33,100 nucleotides of DNA, taken from positions 1-33,100 of the forward strand of contig JAEYWU010000142.1 in NCBI GenBank assembly GCA_023428785.1. The letters run 5' to 3'. The DNA is from Pseudomonadota bacterium. GTDB taxonomy: Bacteria > Pseudomonadota > Alphaproteobacteria > Caulobacterales > Caulobacteraceae. Positions 1 through 8,227 of this stretch are shown here, piece by piece. Positions within the stretch are counted from its first letter, which is position 1. Each line of letters starts with the position of its first letter. Below the pieces are notes generated by a model, which worked only from the letters and a program-made list of their open reading frames with translations, did no database searches and was not told where the DNA came from. A program made the position numbers and the translations under genes.

Positions 1-436
1 CCCCCCGGCCCCCCGCCACGGCCTCAGCCCAGGTGACGGCGAAGCCCTCGTCATCGCCATACCAGGGATCGACCACATCCTGCCCCTCGCGGCCGGGCAC
101 GTGGTCGAGCAGAAGGCTTAGACGCGCCTTCGAACCCTCGGGTGCGATTTGAGATAGCTCCCGGAGATTTGAGCGATCCAGAGCGACGATTTCGGAGAAT
201 TCGAAGAAGTCGTCGGGCCGAACCTGCCGTGCCCTCTGGTTGGTGATGTCCACGCCATTGCGCGCCGCCGCCGCGATGGCGCGGGGATCGGGTCGCTCTC
301 CGGCATGCCAGCCGCCGGTGCCCGCCGAATCGACGATCAGGTTCAGTCCCAGCCGCGCCGCCTCTTCGCGCAGCGCCGCCTCGGCCAGAGGCGAGCGGCA
401 GATGTTTCCGAGGCAGACGAAGAGGACGGAGCTCAT
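1..436 (-). CDS. Low-molecular-weight protein-tyrosine phosphatase (3' end cut by window edge)
   Basis: Reading the minus strand from the ATG at 436 gives an uninterrupted frame of 145 codons to the left edge. It opens MSSVLFVCLGNICRSP, the CX5R phosphate-binding loop of low-molecular-weight PTPs with nucleophile C8 and R14. The DPWYGD motif near residues 123-128 supplies the general-acid aspartate (D123). Family members hydrolyse phosphotyrosine (or arsenate-related substrates in ArsC-like relatives) in the cytoplasm and are usually about 150-160 aa, so only a few C-terminal residues are missing. The start codon overlaps the mutL stop as ATGA (433-436), so translation is probably coupled to mutL. 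The physiological substrate cannot be told from sequence. Confidence 0.93.
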   Translation of the reverse strand, partial: MSSVLFVCLGNICRSPLAEAALREEAARLGLNLIVDSAGTGGWHAGERPDPRAIAAAARNGVDITNQRARQVRPDDFFEFSEIVALDRSNLRELSQIAPEGSKARLSLLLDHVPGREGQDVVDPWYGDDEGFAVTWAEAVAGGRG

Positions 437-2262
437 CGCCGTCCGAACAGCCGTTCGATGTCGTGCAGCTTGAGCTCCACATAGGTCGGGCGGCCGTGGT
501 TGCACTGGCCGGAGTGGGGGGTGGCCTCCATCTGGCGCAGCAGGGCGTTCATCTCATCGGCGTTGAGCCGTCGCCCGGCGCGGACCGAGCCATGGCAGGC
601 CATGGTGGAACAGACCTCGGCCAGACGTTCCTTCAGCGCGAGGGTCTGGCCGGTCTCGGCGAGGTCGTCGGCGATGTCGCGGACGAGGCCTTCAACATCG
701 GTGTCGCCCAAGAGGGCCGGCGTTTCGCGCACAAGGATGGCGCCCGCGCCGAACGGCTCGAGGATCAGGCCCAGCTCAGCCAGGTCGTCGACGACGGCGG
801 CGACCCGCTCGGCCTCGGCCGGTTCGAGCTGGACGACGGCGGGGACCAGAAGCGCCTGACGGGCCACGGCGCCTTCGGCCATCTGGGATTTCATCCGCTC
901 ATAGACGAGGCGTTCGTGGGCGGCGTGCTGGTCTACGACGACCATGCCGTCGCGGGTCTGGGCGACGATGTAGGTGCCGTGAAGCTGGGCCCGAGCGGCG
1001 CCGAGAGGGCGGTCTATCAGGTCGGGCGCGGCCTCGGGCATGGCGGCGCCGAAGGCGGTCGGCGGCGGCGCCTCCACACGTGCGGACAGCTCCTGAAGGC
1101 CGGGAATGACCGGCGCGGGCGGGGGTGCGGTGAAGGGGCTGGTCCAGGCCCCCGGCTGATAGGCCGACGGCGTGGGCCGCCAGCCGCCGGTTCCGCCGCC
1201 GTGGAAGGCGGACAGGGCCTGGTCGGCCACGGTGGTCGAGGCCCGGTGGCCCGCGCCGGCCAGGGCGTGTTTGAGCGCGCCCACAATCAGGCCGCGCGCC
1301 AGGGTCGGGTCGCGGAAGCGGACCTCGGCCTTGGCGGGGTGGACGTTCACATCCACCTGGGTCGGCGCCAGATCGATGAACAGCACCGCCGCCGGATGCC
1401 GGTCGCGGGCGAGGAAATCGGCATAGGCGCCGCGCAGCGCACCTTGCAGCAGCCGGTCGCGTACCGGCCGTCCGTTCACGAACAGATACTGGTGCGCGGC
1501 GTTGCCTCGTGAATAGGTCGGCAGGCCCGCATAGCCAGACAGGCGGTGCTCATCGCGCGTCTGGTCGATCAGGAGCGCGTTCTGGCCGAAGGCCTCACCG
1601 AGGATGGCGCCGAGCCGCGCCAGCCGTCCGTCGTCACCGGGGTGTTCGGCCTCGAGCCGCAGCACCGGGCGTCCGTCGAGCGTCAGGACGAAGGCCACGT
1701 CCTCGTGGGCCATGGCCTGGCGCTTGATCTCCTCCGAGATGGCCATGGCCTCGGCGCGCTCGGACTTCATGAACTTCAGCCGGGCGGGCGTGGCGTAGAA
1801 GAGGTCGCGGACCTCGACCCGCGTGCCGTGGTCGCCCGCGAAGGCGGCGGGCCGCACGGCCGAGACAGCGCCGGCCTCGACCGAGATGGCGTGGGCCTCG
1901 GAGCCCTTCACGCGCGAGCTGATCGTCAGCCGCGCCACCGAGCCGATCGACGGCAGGGCCTCGCCCCGGAATCCCAGCGTATGGATGTTCAGAAGATCGA
2001 CGTCGCCGGCGTCGTCGACGTCCAGCTTGGAGGTGGCGTGGCGCTCGACTGCCAGCGGCAGTTCGTCGGACCCCATCCCCTTGCCGTCATCGACGACCAG
2101 GATGCGTGACAGGCCGCCGGCATCGGCCTGGACCTCAATACGGCGGGCGCCCGCGTCGATGGCGTTCTCGACCAGTTCCTTGATGGCGCTGGCCGGCCGC
2201 TCGACCACCTCGCCGGCGGCGATGCGATTGACGACCTCGCTGGGCAGGCGGCGGATGGGCAT
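433..2262 (-). CDS. mutL: DNA mismatch repair protein MutL
   Basis: This 609-aa protein is the MutL homodimer that links MutS mismatch recognition to strand incision. The N-terminal GHKL ATPase shows ELVENAIDAGA, DDGKGM and LGFRGEAL. The C-terminal domain carries the endonuclease motif DQHAAHERLVYE (about residues 444-455, the DQHA-X2-E-X4-E pattern), ACHGSVRAG (about 555-563) and CNHGRPT (about 587-593). It should therefore nick DNA itself, as expected in a bacterium without a MutH methyl-directed system. The frame stays open 17 codons upstream, but MPIRRLPSEVVNRIAAGEVV is the standard MutL N-terminus, so the ATG at 2262 is chosen; no good Shine-Dalgarno precedes it. A proline- and alanine-rich linker (about 330-420) separates the domains. 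Confidence 0.97.
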   Translation of the reverse strand: MPIRRLPSEVVNRIAAGEVVERPASAIKELVENAIDAGARRIEVQADAGGLSRILVVDDGKGMGSDELPLAVERHATSKLDVDDAGDVDLLNIHTLGFRGEALPSIGSVARLTISSRVKGSEAHAISVEAGAVSAVRPAAFAGDHGTRVEVRDLFYATPARLKFMKSERAEAMAISEEIKRQAMAHEDVAFVLTLDGRPVLRLEAEHPGDDGRLARLGAILGEAFGQNALLIDQTRDEHRLSGYAGLPTYSRGNAAHQYLFVNGRPVRDRLLQGALRGAYADFLARDRHPAAVLFIDLAPTQVDVNVHPAKAEVRFRDPTLARGLIVGALKHALAGAGHRASTTVADQALSAFHGGGTGGWRPTPSAYQPGAWTSPFTAPPPAPVIPGLQELSARVEAPPPTAFGAAMPEAAPDLIDRPLGAARAQLHGTYIVAQTRDGMVVVDQHAAHERLVYERMKSQMAEGAVARQALLVPAVVQLEPAEAERVAAVVDDLAELGLILEPFGAGAILVRETPALLGDTDVEGLVRDIADDLAETGQTLALKERLAEVCSTMACHGSVRAGRRLNADEMNALLRQMEATPHSGQCNHGRPTYVELKLHDIERLFGRR

Positions 2263-2302
2263 GAGTCGGATGTTAGCGCGCGCCGGGGCGGCGGTCTTGC
2301 GT

Positions 2303-2447
2303 CTCCTCTCCATCGCGGAGCGATGGGGAGGACGATCGGAGCGAAGCGGAAATCAGGAGGGGAATCGTTCCGCCGCACCGGCGCTTCGCGCCGGCCCCTC
2401 CACCCCTTCGGGGTCCCCTCCCCACTCGCTACGCTCATGGGGAGGAG
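2303..2447. repeat. Hairpin-rich REP/BIME-like repeat block
   Basis: Four inverted repeats lie in about 145 bases between mutL and the DUF3035 lipoprotein. They are a 12-bp stem with a GGA loop and one G-T wobble (2305-2316 with 2320-2331), a perfect 7-bp CCGGCGC/GCGCCGG stem with TTC loop (2378-2384 with 2388-2394), an ACCCC/GGGGT stem with TTC loop (2402-2406 with 2410-2414), and an 8-bp CCTCCCCA/TGGGGAGG stem (2417-2424 with 2438-2445). The two outer hairpins share the CCTCCCCA/TGGGGAGG core. The architecture resembles dispersed REP/BIME elements. No T-run follows the stems in the direction of the lipoprotein gene, so this is not a classical intrinsic terminator. Dispersal in the genome cannot be checked here. 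Confidence 0.6.
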
Positions 2448-2454
2448 ATTATTC

Positions 2455-3006
2455 TTACAGGCCCGGAAGCTTGATGCCGCCGCTGTCGCGCTGGATGACG
2501 ATGGCCTGGCCGCCGGTCAGGGCGGCGAGGCGCTCCTGCTCACGGGCCGCATCGATGACCAGGTCGCCACCCGTGGTGGTCGGGCCCTGGGTCGACGGAT
2601 CGTCGCTGCGCCAGAACATCAGGCGCTGAGCCCAGCTCTCGTCCTTGTGGGCCAGATCACCGAACTCGTCGTCAATGACGTAGCGGGCCAGCGGATCGGC
2701 GCTATCGGCGCCTGCGGCGTCGACGAGGGCCTGTTCCGAAGCCGAACGGGTCACGCCTTCGCGGGCGCCCAGCAGGATTTCACGGGCGGTCGAGCTGGGG
2801 TCCAGCTCCTGCGGACGGGGCTCACCCGGGGTCGGCGGACGCAGCGCATAGTCCGGCGGGACCGTCAGCGGCGCGATCGAAACGACGCGGAACTCGTCCG
2901 GCGTGACCTTGGAAGCGCCCACGGCGGAGCGGATGGAGTTGCAGGCCGACAGGCCCGCCACGGCCGTACCGGCCAGGATCAGAATGGCGACGCGCGACGC
3001 ACGCAT
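2455..3006 (-). CDS. DUF3035 (BamF-type) outer-membrane lipoprotein
   Basis: This 183-aa protein starts with a lipoprotein signal peptide: a positive N-terminus (MRASR), a hydrophobic stretch and a lipobox LSAC with lipidated C22. The mature part contains PPDYALRPP, typical of the alphaproteobacterial DUF3035 family, which has been assigned as the BamF accessory subunit of the outer-membrane beta-barrel assembly machine. The family assignment comes from recalled sequence style, and the BamF role is family knowledge rather than something visible here. It lies 55 bases downstream of lspA on the same strand, so the lipoprotein and the peptidase that matures it are probably co-transcribed. Downstream is the hairpin-rich repeat block, then mutL. 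Confidence 0.85.
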   Translation of the reverse strand: MRASRVAILILAGTAVAGLSACNSIRSAVGASKVTPDEFRVVSIAPLTVPPDYALRPPTPGEPRPQELDPSSTAREILLGAREGVTRSASEQALVDAAGADSADPLARYVIDDEFGDLAHKDESWAQRLMFWRSDDPSTQGPTTTGGDLVIDAAREQERLAALTGGQAIVIQRDSGGIKLPGL

Positions 3007-3061
3007 GAAAGGCTCCGGTTAGGCCGCCCCAGCCCGGGGATGGCGTACTGGGGTGGAAGGG

Positions 3062-3574
3062 TTACTCGGTTTGAGGCTCCGAGCCAACATCTGCGGACTG
3101 ACGCTCGCTCAGGAAACTGTCCAGAATGAGGAGCGCCACCCCGACCGAGATCGCCGAATCGGCGATGTTAAAGATCCAGGGGAAGCCCAGACCCGAGAAG
3201 TCGAGGAAATCGATCACTGCTCCCACCAGGACGCGGTCGATGACGTTGCCGAGCGCGCCGCCGATCACCAGGCCCAGGGCGACCGCGAACAAGAGGCGCG
3301 GCGCACGCAACGCCCACCAGCCCATACCGATGGCCACCGCGACCGAGAAGAGGGTCAGGACCCAGCGCGCCTCGCCCCCCGAGAACATGCCGAAGCTGAC
3401 GCCGGTGTTCAGGGTGTAGGTGAGATCGAAGATCCCGCTGATCTCGATGGTCTGGCCCAGCTGCATGCCCAGGCCCGACACCACCCACCACTTGGTGAGC
3501 TGGTCCAGGATGATCGCGACGATCGCCACACCATAGGCGATCAGGGCGGTCTTCTTGAGGGGCGGCAGGGGCAT
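3062..3574 (-). CDS. lspA: Lipoprotein signal peptidase (signal peptidase II)
   Basis: LspA is the inner-membrane aspartyl protease that removes signal peptides from diacylglyceryl-modified prolipoproteins. The 170-aa product has four hydrophobic segments. The catalytic aspartates are D113 in GNVIDR and D139 in FNIADSAI, and the conserved LDQLTK (D24) and NTGVSFGMF motifs are present. An in-frame start exists 20 codons upstream, but MPLPPLKK followed at once by the first membrane helix is the usual N-terminus, so the ATG at 3574 is used. It is divergent from the SDR gene and followed by a lipoprotein gene, a likely substrate. Confidence 0.96.
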   Translation of the reverse strand: MPLPPLKKTALIAYGVAIVAIILDQLTKWWVVSGLGMQLGQTIEISGIFDLTYTLNTGVSFGMFSGGEARWVLTLFSVAVAIGMGWWALRAPRLLFAVALGLVIGGALGNVIDRVLVGAVIDFLDFSGLGFPWIFNIADSAISVGVALLILDSFLSERQSADVGSEPQTE

Positions 3575-3673
3575 GCGGTCTCCGGACGGCCGTGCGAGCC
3601 GACGGGGGTTAAGGCCAAACGCCGAGAAACGCAAAGGCTTGGCGCCCGGGAGGCGAACCGATAAGGCGCCCGC

Positions 3674-4423
3674 ATGAACCGATCGCCGTTCGATCTCTCC
3701 GGCAAGGTGGCGCTGGTCACCGGCGCGGGCCGTGGCCTTGGCAAGGAAATCGCCCTGTCGCTGGCGGCCGCGGGCGCGGATGTGCGTCTGGGCGGCCGCA
3801 CGGTGGCGCCGGGCGAGGCGGCGGCGGCCGAGATCGTGGCGGCCGGCGGGACCGGCCAGCCCTGGCCGTTCGATCTGGCCGATGAATCCGCGACCCGACA
3901 GGCCGTCGCCCGGCTGGAGCGGCTGGATATCCTGGTCAATGCGGTGGGCATGCGCGATCGCCGGCCTCTGGCCGAGTTCGACATGGCCTCGGTCCGAAAG
4001 ATGATCGAGGTGAACCTGATCTCGGCCTTCCTGATCAGCCGCGAGGCCGCCAACCGGATGGAGCGCGGCGGACGGGTGATCAACCTGACCTCCATCGCCG
4101 GCCCGATCGCGCGGGCGGGGGACGCCGCCTACACGATGGCCAAGGGCGGGCTGGACGCCCTGACGCGAGGGCTGGCGGCCGAGCTGGGTCCGCGCGGGGT
4201 GTCGGTCAACGCCATCGCCCCGGGCTATTTCCGCACCGAGGCCAACGCCGAATACGCCAACGATCCGAACGTCGCCGCCTGGCTGGCGCGGCGGACGGCC
4301 ATGGGCCGCTGGGGCGAGCCGAGCGAAATCGCGGGGGCGGCGGTGTTCCTGGCGTCAGACGCGGCCAGCTATGTGACCGGCCATGTGCTGGTCGTCGACG
4401 GCGGCTATCTCAGCCACTTCTGA
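3674..4423 (+). CDS. Short-chain dehydrogenase/reductase (SDR) family oxidoreductase
   Basis: The 249-aa protein is a classical SDR: the cofactor-binding TGAGRGLG glycine motif (about residues 16-23), the NAVG motif in place of the common NNAG, the active-site serine in INLTSIAG, and the catalytic YTMAK (Y153, K157). The C-terminus ends VLVVDGGYLSHF, typical of gluconate 5-dehydrogenase-like and FabG-like SDRs. The sequence shows an NAD(P)-dependent oxidoreductase but not its substrate. A weak promoter-like pattern (TTGGCGC at 3639-3645 and GATAAGGC at 3660-3667) lies so close that the transcript could be nearly leaderless, although AAGG at 3663-3666 could also act as a Shine-Dalgarno. Its 3' end overlaps convergent panC by 19 bases. 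Confidence 0.9.
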   Translation: MNRSPFDLSGKVALVTGAGRGLGKEIALSLAAAGADVRLGGRTVAPGEAAAAEIVAAGGTGQPWPFDLADESATRQAVARLERLDILVNAVGMRDRRPLAEFDMASVRKMIEVNLISAFLISREAANRMERGGRVINLTSIAGPIARAGDAAYTMAKGGLDALTRGLAAELGPRGVSVNAIAPGYFRTEANAEYANDPNVAAWLARRTAMGRWGEPSEIAGAAVFLASDAASYVTGHVLVVDGGYLSHF

Positions 4424-5262
4424 CGGGCGTCACCCAAAAGAAGGTTGTCGATCAGGCGGGTCTTGCCGAAGCGGACCGCCAAGGATGCAACCGCGCCGCG
4501 CTCATCCACGGCCTTCAGCTCTTCGAGCGTGTCGGGATCGGCGATGGAGACATAGTCAGGCGTTCCGCGAGGCTCGCCTTCCAGCACCGACGTCATCAGC
4601 GCCCGCAGGCCGTCCGCGTCGCGTTCACCGGCGTCGAACGCCGCCTCGGCCGCCGTCAGGGCGCGGATCAGGACCACGGCGGCGGCCCGATCGTCGGGCG
4701 TCAGGTATACATTGCGGCTGGACATGGCGAGGCCGTCGGGCTCGCGAATGGTGGGCGCGACCACGATCTCGACAGGCAGGTCGAGGTCGCGCGCCATGCG
4801 CCGGATGACCGCGCACTGCTGGGCGTCCTTCTGACCGAACCAGGCGGCGTCAGGCTGGACCATGTTGAAGAGCTTGGTGACGACCGTGGCCACGCCGGAG
4901 AAATGCCCGGGCCGCACGGCGCCCTCGAGCGGGGCGGTGACGCCGTCCACTTCGATCCGGGTCGAGAAGCCCGGCGGATAGACCTCGGAAGCGTCCGGCG
5001 TGAAGACCAGGTCGCAGCCGGCGTCGACCAGCAGGCTCAGATCCCGCTCCAGATCGCGCGGATAGCGGGCGAGGTCCTCGGTCGGGGCGAACTGGGTCGG
5101 ATTGACGAAGATCGAACAGGCCACCGCGCCCATCCGGGCCTTCGCCGCCTTCACCAGCGAAATGTGGCCCTCATGCAGGAAGCCCATGGTCGGCACGAAG
5201 CCGAGGCTGGGGAAATCCTTTCGCGCCTCACGCAGCTCGGCGACGGTCGAGACGATCCGCAT
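4405..5262 (-). CDS. panC: Pantothenate synthetase (pantoate--beta-alanine ligase)
   Basis: PanC joins pantoate and beta-alanine with ATP through a pantoyl-adenylate, the last step of pantothenate (vitamin B5) synthesis. The 285-aa length is normal. The nucleotidyltransferase signatures are all present: PTMGFLHEGH with the HxGH-type motif at residues 30-33, FVNPTQF, FGQKDAQQ and the KMSKS-equivalent MSSRN. The start ATG shares its A with the panB stop codon (TGATG at 5260-5264), so the two are translationally coupled, and panB-panC form an operon supplying pantoate directly. The 3' end runs 19 bases into the convergent SDR gene. Confidence 0.97.
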   Translation of the reverse strand: MRIVSTVAELREARKDFPSLGFVPTMGFLHEGHISLVKAAKARMGAVACSIFVNPTQFAPTEDLARYPRDLERDLSLLVDAGCDLVFTPDASEVYPPGFSTRIEVDGVTAPLEGAVRPGHFSGVATVVTKLFNMVQPDAAWFGQKDAQQCAVIRRMARDLDLPVEIVVAPTIREPDGLAMSSRNVYLTPDDRAAAVVLIRALTAAEAAFDAGERDADGLRALMTSVLEGEPRGTPDYVSIADPDTLEELKAVDERGAVASLAVRFGKTRLIDNLLLGDARQKWLR

Positions 5263-6110
5263 CAGGCGCCCGCGCCGTAGATCGAGCCCAGCGCCTCGTC
5301 GAGCGCGCCGTCCTCCATCTTCTTCGAGGACTGGGCGTCGGTCGGGAAGGCGCCGCTCTCGACCTCGGCCACATAGCTGGCGACGGCGTCGCGCATGATC
5401 TGGCCGGCCTCGACATAGCGTTTGGCGTGGCGCGGCGAGCGGCCGTCGAACAGGCCCAGAAGGTCGTGCCAGACCTGGACCTGGGCGTCGCAGCCGACCC
5501 CGGCGCCGATGCCGATGACCGGGATGTGCAGACGGCGCGTGACCTCTTCGGCCAGCTGGGCCGGGACCAGTTCCAGCACCAGCGAAAAGGCGCCGGCGGC
5601 CTGAAGCGCCTCGGCGTCGGCGATCAGCTGACGGGCGCCCTCAGCGTCCTTGGCCTGGACCTTCAGGCCGATGGTGCCAGCCGACTGGGGCGTGAAGCCC
5701 AGATGGGCCATCACCGGCACACCCAGATCGACCAGCCGGCGCACGATCGGAACCACGGCGCCGCCGCCCTCCAGCTTGACCGCGCCCGCGCCGCCTTCGC
5801 TCATCATCCGGCCCGCATTGACGATGGCGGTCGCCTCGTCGCGGAACGACAGGAACGGCATGTCGGCCACGACCAGGGCGGACTGGGCCCCGCGCATCAC
5901 CGACTGGGTCGCGCGCACGATGTCGTCTACCGTCACCGACAGGGTGTCGCCCCGGCCATGGACCACATTGCCCATCGAATCGCCGACCAGCAGGACCGGC
6001 ACGCCCGCCGCCTCGGCGATCAGGGCCGAGGAATAGTCATAGGCCGTCAGCATGGCGAAGCGCCGGCCTTCGGGCTTCAGTTTCTGCAGATCAAAGACCG
6101 TGGTGCGCAT
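5262..6110 (-). CDS. panB: 3-methyl-2-oxobutanoate hydroxymethyltransferase
   Basis: PanB transfers a hydroxymethyl group from methylene-tetrahydrofolate to alpha-ketoisovalerate to make ketopantoate. The 282-aa protein shows the family signatures MLTAYDYSSA, the metal-binding LLVGDSMGNVVHG, MPFLSF and GVPVMAHLGFTPQS. The ATG at 6110 is preceded by a clear GGAGG. It is the first gene of the panB-panC pair and is divergent from panD, so the three dedicated genes sit together. The reductase step (panE or ilvC) is not in this window. Confidence 0.97.
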   Translation of the reverse strand: MRTTVFDLQKLKPEGRRFAMLTAYDYSSALIAEAAGVPVLLVGDSMGNVVHGRGDTLSVTVDDIVRATQSVMRGAQSALVVADMPFLSFRDEATAIVNAGRMMSEGGAGAVKLEGGGAVVPIVRRLVDLGVPVMAHLGFTPQSAGTIGLKVQAKDAEGARQLIADAEALQAAGAFSLVLELVPAQLAEEVTRRLHIPVIGIGAGVGCDAQVQVWHDLLGLFDGRSPRHAKRYVEAGQIMRDAVASYVAEVESGAFPTDAQSSKKMEDGALDEALGSIYGAGA

Positions 6111-6249
6111 CGGAAAATATCCTCCGGGGAGCGAGGGGCGCCGTTATGACATGCCGGGGCAGGGTTCGCACCCGCAACAAAATCCGCGCGACTTTTTGAG
6201 CGGTTTCCGCTAGGAGAGCCGCCCTCTCCTTCCCATATCCTTCCCCGAC

Positions 6250-6696
6250 ATGAGCAAGATCCGCGTCCTCAGGGCCAAGCTTCACGGCATGACCGTGACC
6301 GGCGCCGACCTCCACTACCAGGGCTCGATCACCCTGGACCCCTTGCTGTGCCAGGAGGTCGGAATCTATCCGCTCGAGTTCGTCGAGATCTGGAACAAGA
6401 ACTCCGGCGCCCGCATCGAAACCTATGTGATCCATGGCGAACCGGGCTCGGGCTGCTGCGTCCTGAACGGGGCCGCCGCGCGGACCTGCCAGAGGGGTGA
6501 CGAGGTCATCATCGCGGCCTCGACCTATGCCGAGCCGGGCGACCTGTATCAGCACAAGCCCAAGGTTCTGGTCTTCGGCCCCGGTAACATGGTGCGCCAG
6601 AAGATCACCTATGAGGTCGGCCAGACCCCGGATCTCGACTTCGAATTCCGCATGCGCGACACCGACACCGGTGAGCGCCTGATCCCTGGGACCTGA
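6250..6696 (+). CDS. panD: Aspartate 1-decarboxylase precursor
   Basis: PanD decarboxylates L-aspartate to beta-alanine for pantothenate synthesis. It is made as a proenzyme that self-cleaves to create a pyruvoyl group at a Gly-Ser bond, here G25-S26 in HYQGSITLD. The ADLHYQGS and LNGAAAR motifs are well conserved and the 148-aa length is slightly above the usual 126-140 because of a polar C-terminal tail. The region before the ATG is pyrimidine-rich and shows no Shine-Dalgarno, which is unusual among its neighbours. The stop codon overlaps the yciB-like ATG (TGATG at 6694-6698). Confidence 0.95.
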   Translation: MSKIRVLRAKLHGMTVTGADLHYQGSITLDPLLCQEVGIYPLEFVEIWNKNSGARIETYVIHGEPGSGCCVLNGAAARTCQRGDEVIIAASTYAEPGDLYQHKPKVLVFGPGNMVRQKITYEVGQTPDLDFEFRMRDTDTGERLIPGT

Positions 6697-7280
6697 TGCC
6701 GAAGCCGGGCGCGCCTCGCTGGGTTCGCCCGCTCGTCGATTTCGGCGCGCTCCTCGCTTTCGTCGGGTCTTTCATCGCCTGGCGGGTGTCAGGGGTCGAG
6801 CAGTCAGCCGCACTGGTCAACGCCACCTGGGTGCTGATGGGCGGTTCGATCGCGGCGGTCATCACGGGTCGCCTCGCGGAAGGCCGCTGGGCCTCTATGC
6901 CGATGGTGACGGGCGGCTTCGCCATCGTCTTCGGCCTTTTCACCGTGCTGTTCGACGATCCGGAAATCATCAAGCTCCAGATCACGGTGATGAACGGCCT
7001 GCTGTGCGCCTTCCTGATCGGGGGTCTGCTGATGGGTCGCAGCCCGGCGAAGTGGCTGCTGGGCGATTCCATCGAGCTGTCGGACCGCGTCTGGCGCATC
7101 CTGGCCCTGCGATACGGGCTGTATTTCGCTGCCTGCGCCGCCGCCAATGAGATCGTGCGCCGGGGCTGGGGCGAGGACGTCTATGTGGGCTTCCGCAGCG
7201 TCCTGTGGGTCGCCGCCATCCTGTTCGGCTTGGCCAACCTGCCTCTGATCCTGAAGGACCGGAAGGCGCGCGAAGGCTAG
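6696..7280 (+). CDS. yciB: YciB/IspZ-type inner-membrane (septation protein A family) protein
   Basis: The 194-aa protein has about five hydrophobic segments. Its motifs LVDFGALLAFV, GRSPAKWLLGD and DRVWRILALRYGLYF followed by AANEIV match the YciB/IspZ family, in which the C-terminal block runs KxxLG, (D)xxWRxLxxRW and NE. In enterobacteria YciB affects cell-envelope integrity and interacts with division and elongation proteins; the molecular role is not settled. Its ATG overlaps the panD stop by one base, so it is probably co-translated with panD. The 3' end overlaps convergent kdsD by four bases. Confidence 0.85.
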   Translation: MPKPGAPRWVRPLVDFGALLAFVGSFIAWRVSGVEQSAALVNATWVLMGGSIAAVITGRLAEGRWASMPMVTGGFAIVFGLFTVLFDDPEIIKLQITVMNGLLCAFLIGGLLMGRSPAKWLLGDSIELSDRVWRILALRYGLYFAACAAANEIVRRGWGEDVYVGFRSVLWVAAILFGLANLPLILKDRKAREG

Positions 7281-8227
7281 ATCACGCCCGCGCGCAGAAG
7301 ATCGTGGACGTGCAGGATGCCGACGGGCCTTCCGCCGTCGACAACGAACAGCACGGTAATCCGCATCTCGTTCATCAGCTTGAGCGCCTCGGCGGCCAGG
7401 GTTCCCGGCTCGACGGTGCGCGGGCCCTTGGTCATGACCTCGCCGGCGGAATGGATCAGCAGGCCGTCCATGTGACGCCGCAGATCGCCGTCGGTGATCA
7501 TCCCGACCAGAGCGCCGGAGGCGTCCGTCACGCCGACCGAGCCGAAACGCTTTTCACTCATGACCAGCAGGGCCTGCTGCATGGGCTGATCAGCCCCGAT
7601 CAGCGGCAATTCGTCGGCCCCGTGCATCAGGTCCGCGACCGTGCGCAGCATGGCGCCCAGCTTGCCCCCCGGATGGAAGACCCGGAAGTCCTGGGCGGTG
7701 AACCCGGCCCGTTCCAGCAGGGCCACGGCGATGGCGTCGCCCAAGGCGATCTGCAGGGTGGTCGAGGTCGTGGGCGCATCCACCTGACCCGTCGCCTCGG
7801 GCGCGTCAGGCAGGAGCAACAGAATGTCCGACTGCCGGCCCAGCGCGCTCTCGGCGCGGGCCGTCATGCCGATCAGGGGCGCGCCGAAGCGCTTGGCGTA
7901 GGCGATGACGTCGGCCAGTTCGCGCGTCTCGCCGGACTTGGACAGGGCCAGGACCGCGTCGTCTGGGCCGATCATGCCGAGATCGCCGTGGCTGGCCTCG
8001 GTGGCGTGAACAAAGATGGCCGGGCGGCCGGTCGAAGCCAGGGTCGCGGCGATCTTGCGGGCCACGTGGCCAGATTTGCCGACGCCGGTGCAGATCACGC
8101 GGCCCGACAGGCCCGCCAGGGTGTCGACAGCCCTGACGAAGGCGTCGCCCAGGCCGTCGGCCATCTGGGCCAGGGCCTCCGCCTCGGTTCTCAGGACCCG
8201 GCGGCCGACTTCAAGCGGCGCGGTCAT
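7277..8227 (-). CDS. kdsD: D-arabinose-5-phosphate isomerase (KdsD/KpsF family)
   Basis: The 316-aa protein interconverts ribulose 5-phosphate and arabinose 5-phosphate, the first committed step to Kdo for LPS inner core. An N-terminal SIS sugar-isomerase domain carries TGVGKSGH (about 47-54), EASHGDLG (about 77-84) and LSKSGET (about 95-101). Two C-terminal CBS domains follow (about 195-316; VGMITDGDLRRHM is visible). The open frame extends far upstream, but MTAPLEVGRRV at 8227 is the natural start and overlaps the stop of the 43-aa gene as ATGA. Other Kdo or lpt genes that often accompany it are not adjacent here. Confidence 0.94.
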   Translation of the reverse strand: MTAPLEVGRRVLRTEAEALAQMADGLGDAFVRAVDTLAGLSGRVICTGVGKSGHVARKIAATLASTGRPAIFVHATEASHGDLGMIGPDDAVLALSKSGETRELADVIAYAKRFGAPLIGMTARAESALGRQSDILLLLPDAPEATGQVDAPTTSTTLQIALGDAIAVALLERAGFTAQDFRVFHPGGKLGAMLRTVADLMHGADELPLIGADQPMQQALLVMSEKRFGSVGVTDASGALVGMITDGDLRRHMDGLLIHSAGEVMTKGPRTVEPGTLAAEALKLMNEMRITVLFVVDGGRPVGILHVHDLLRAGVI

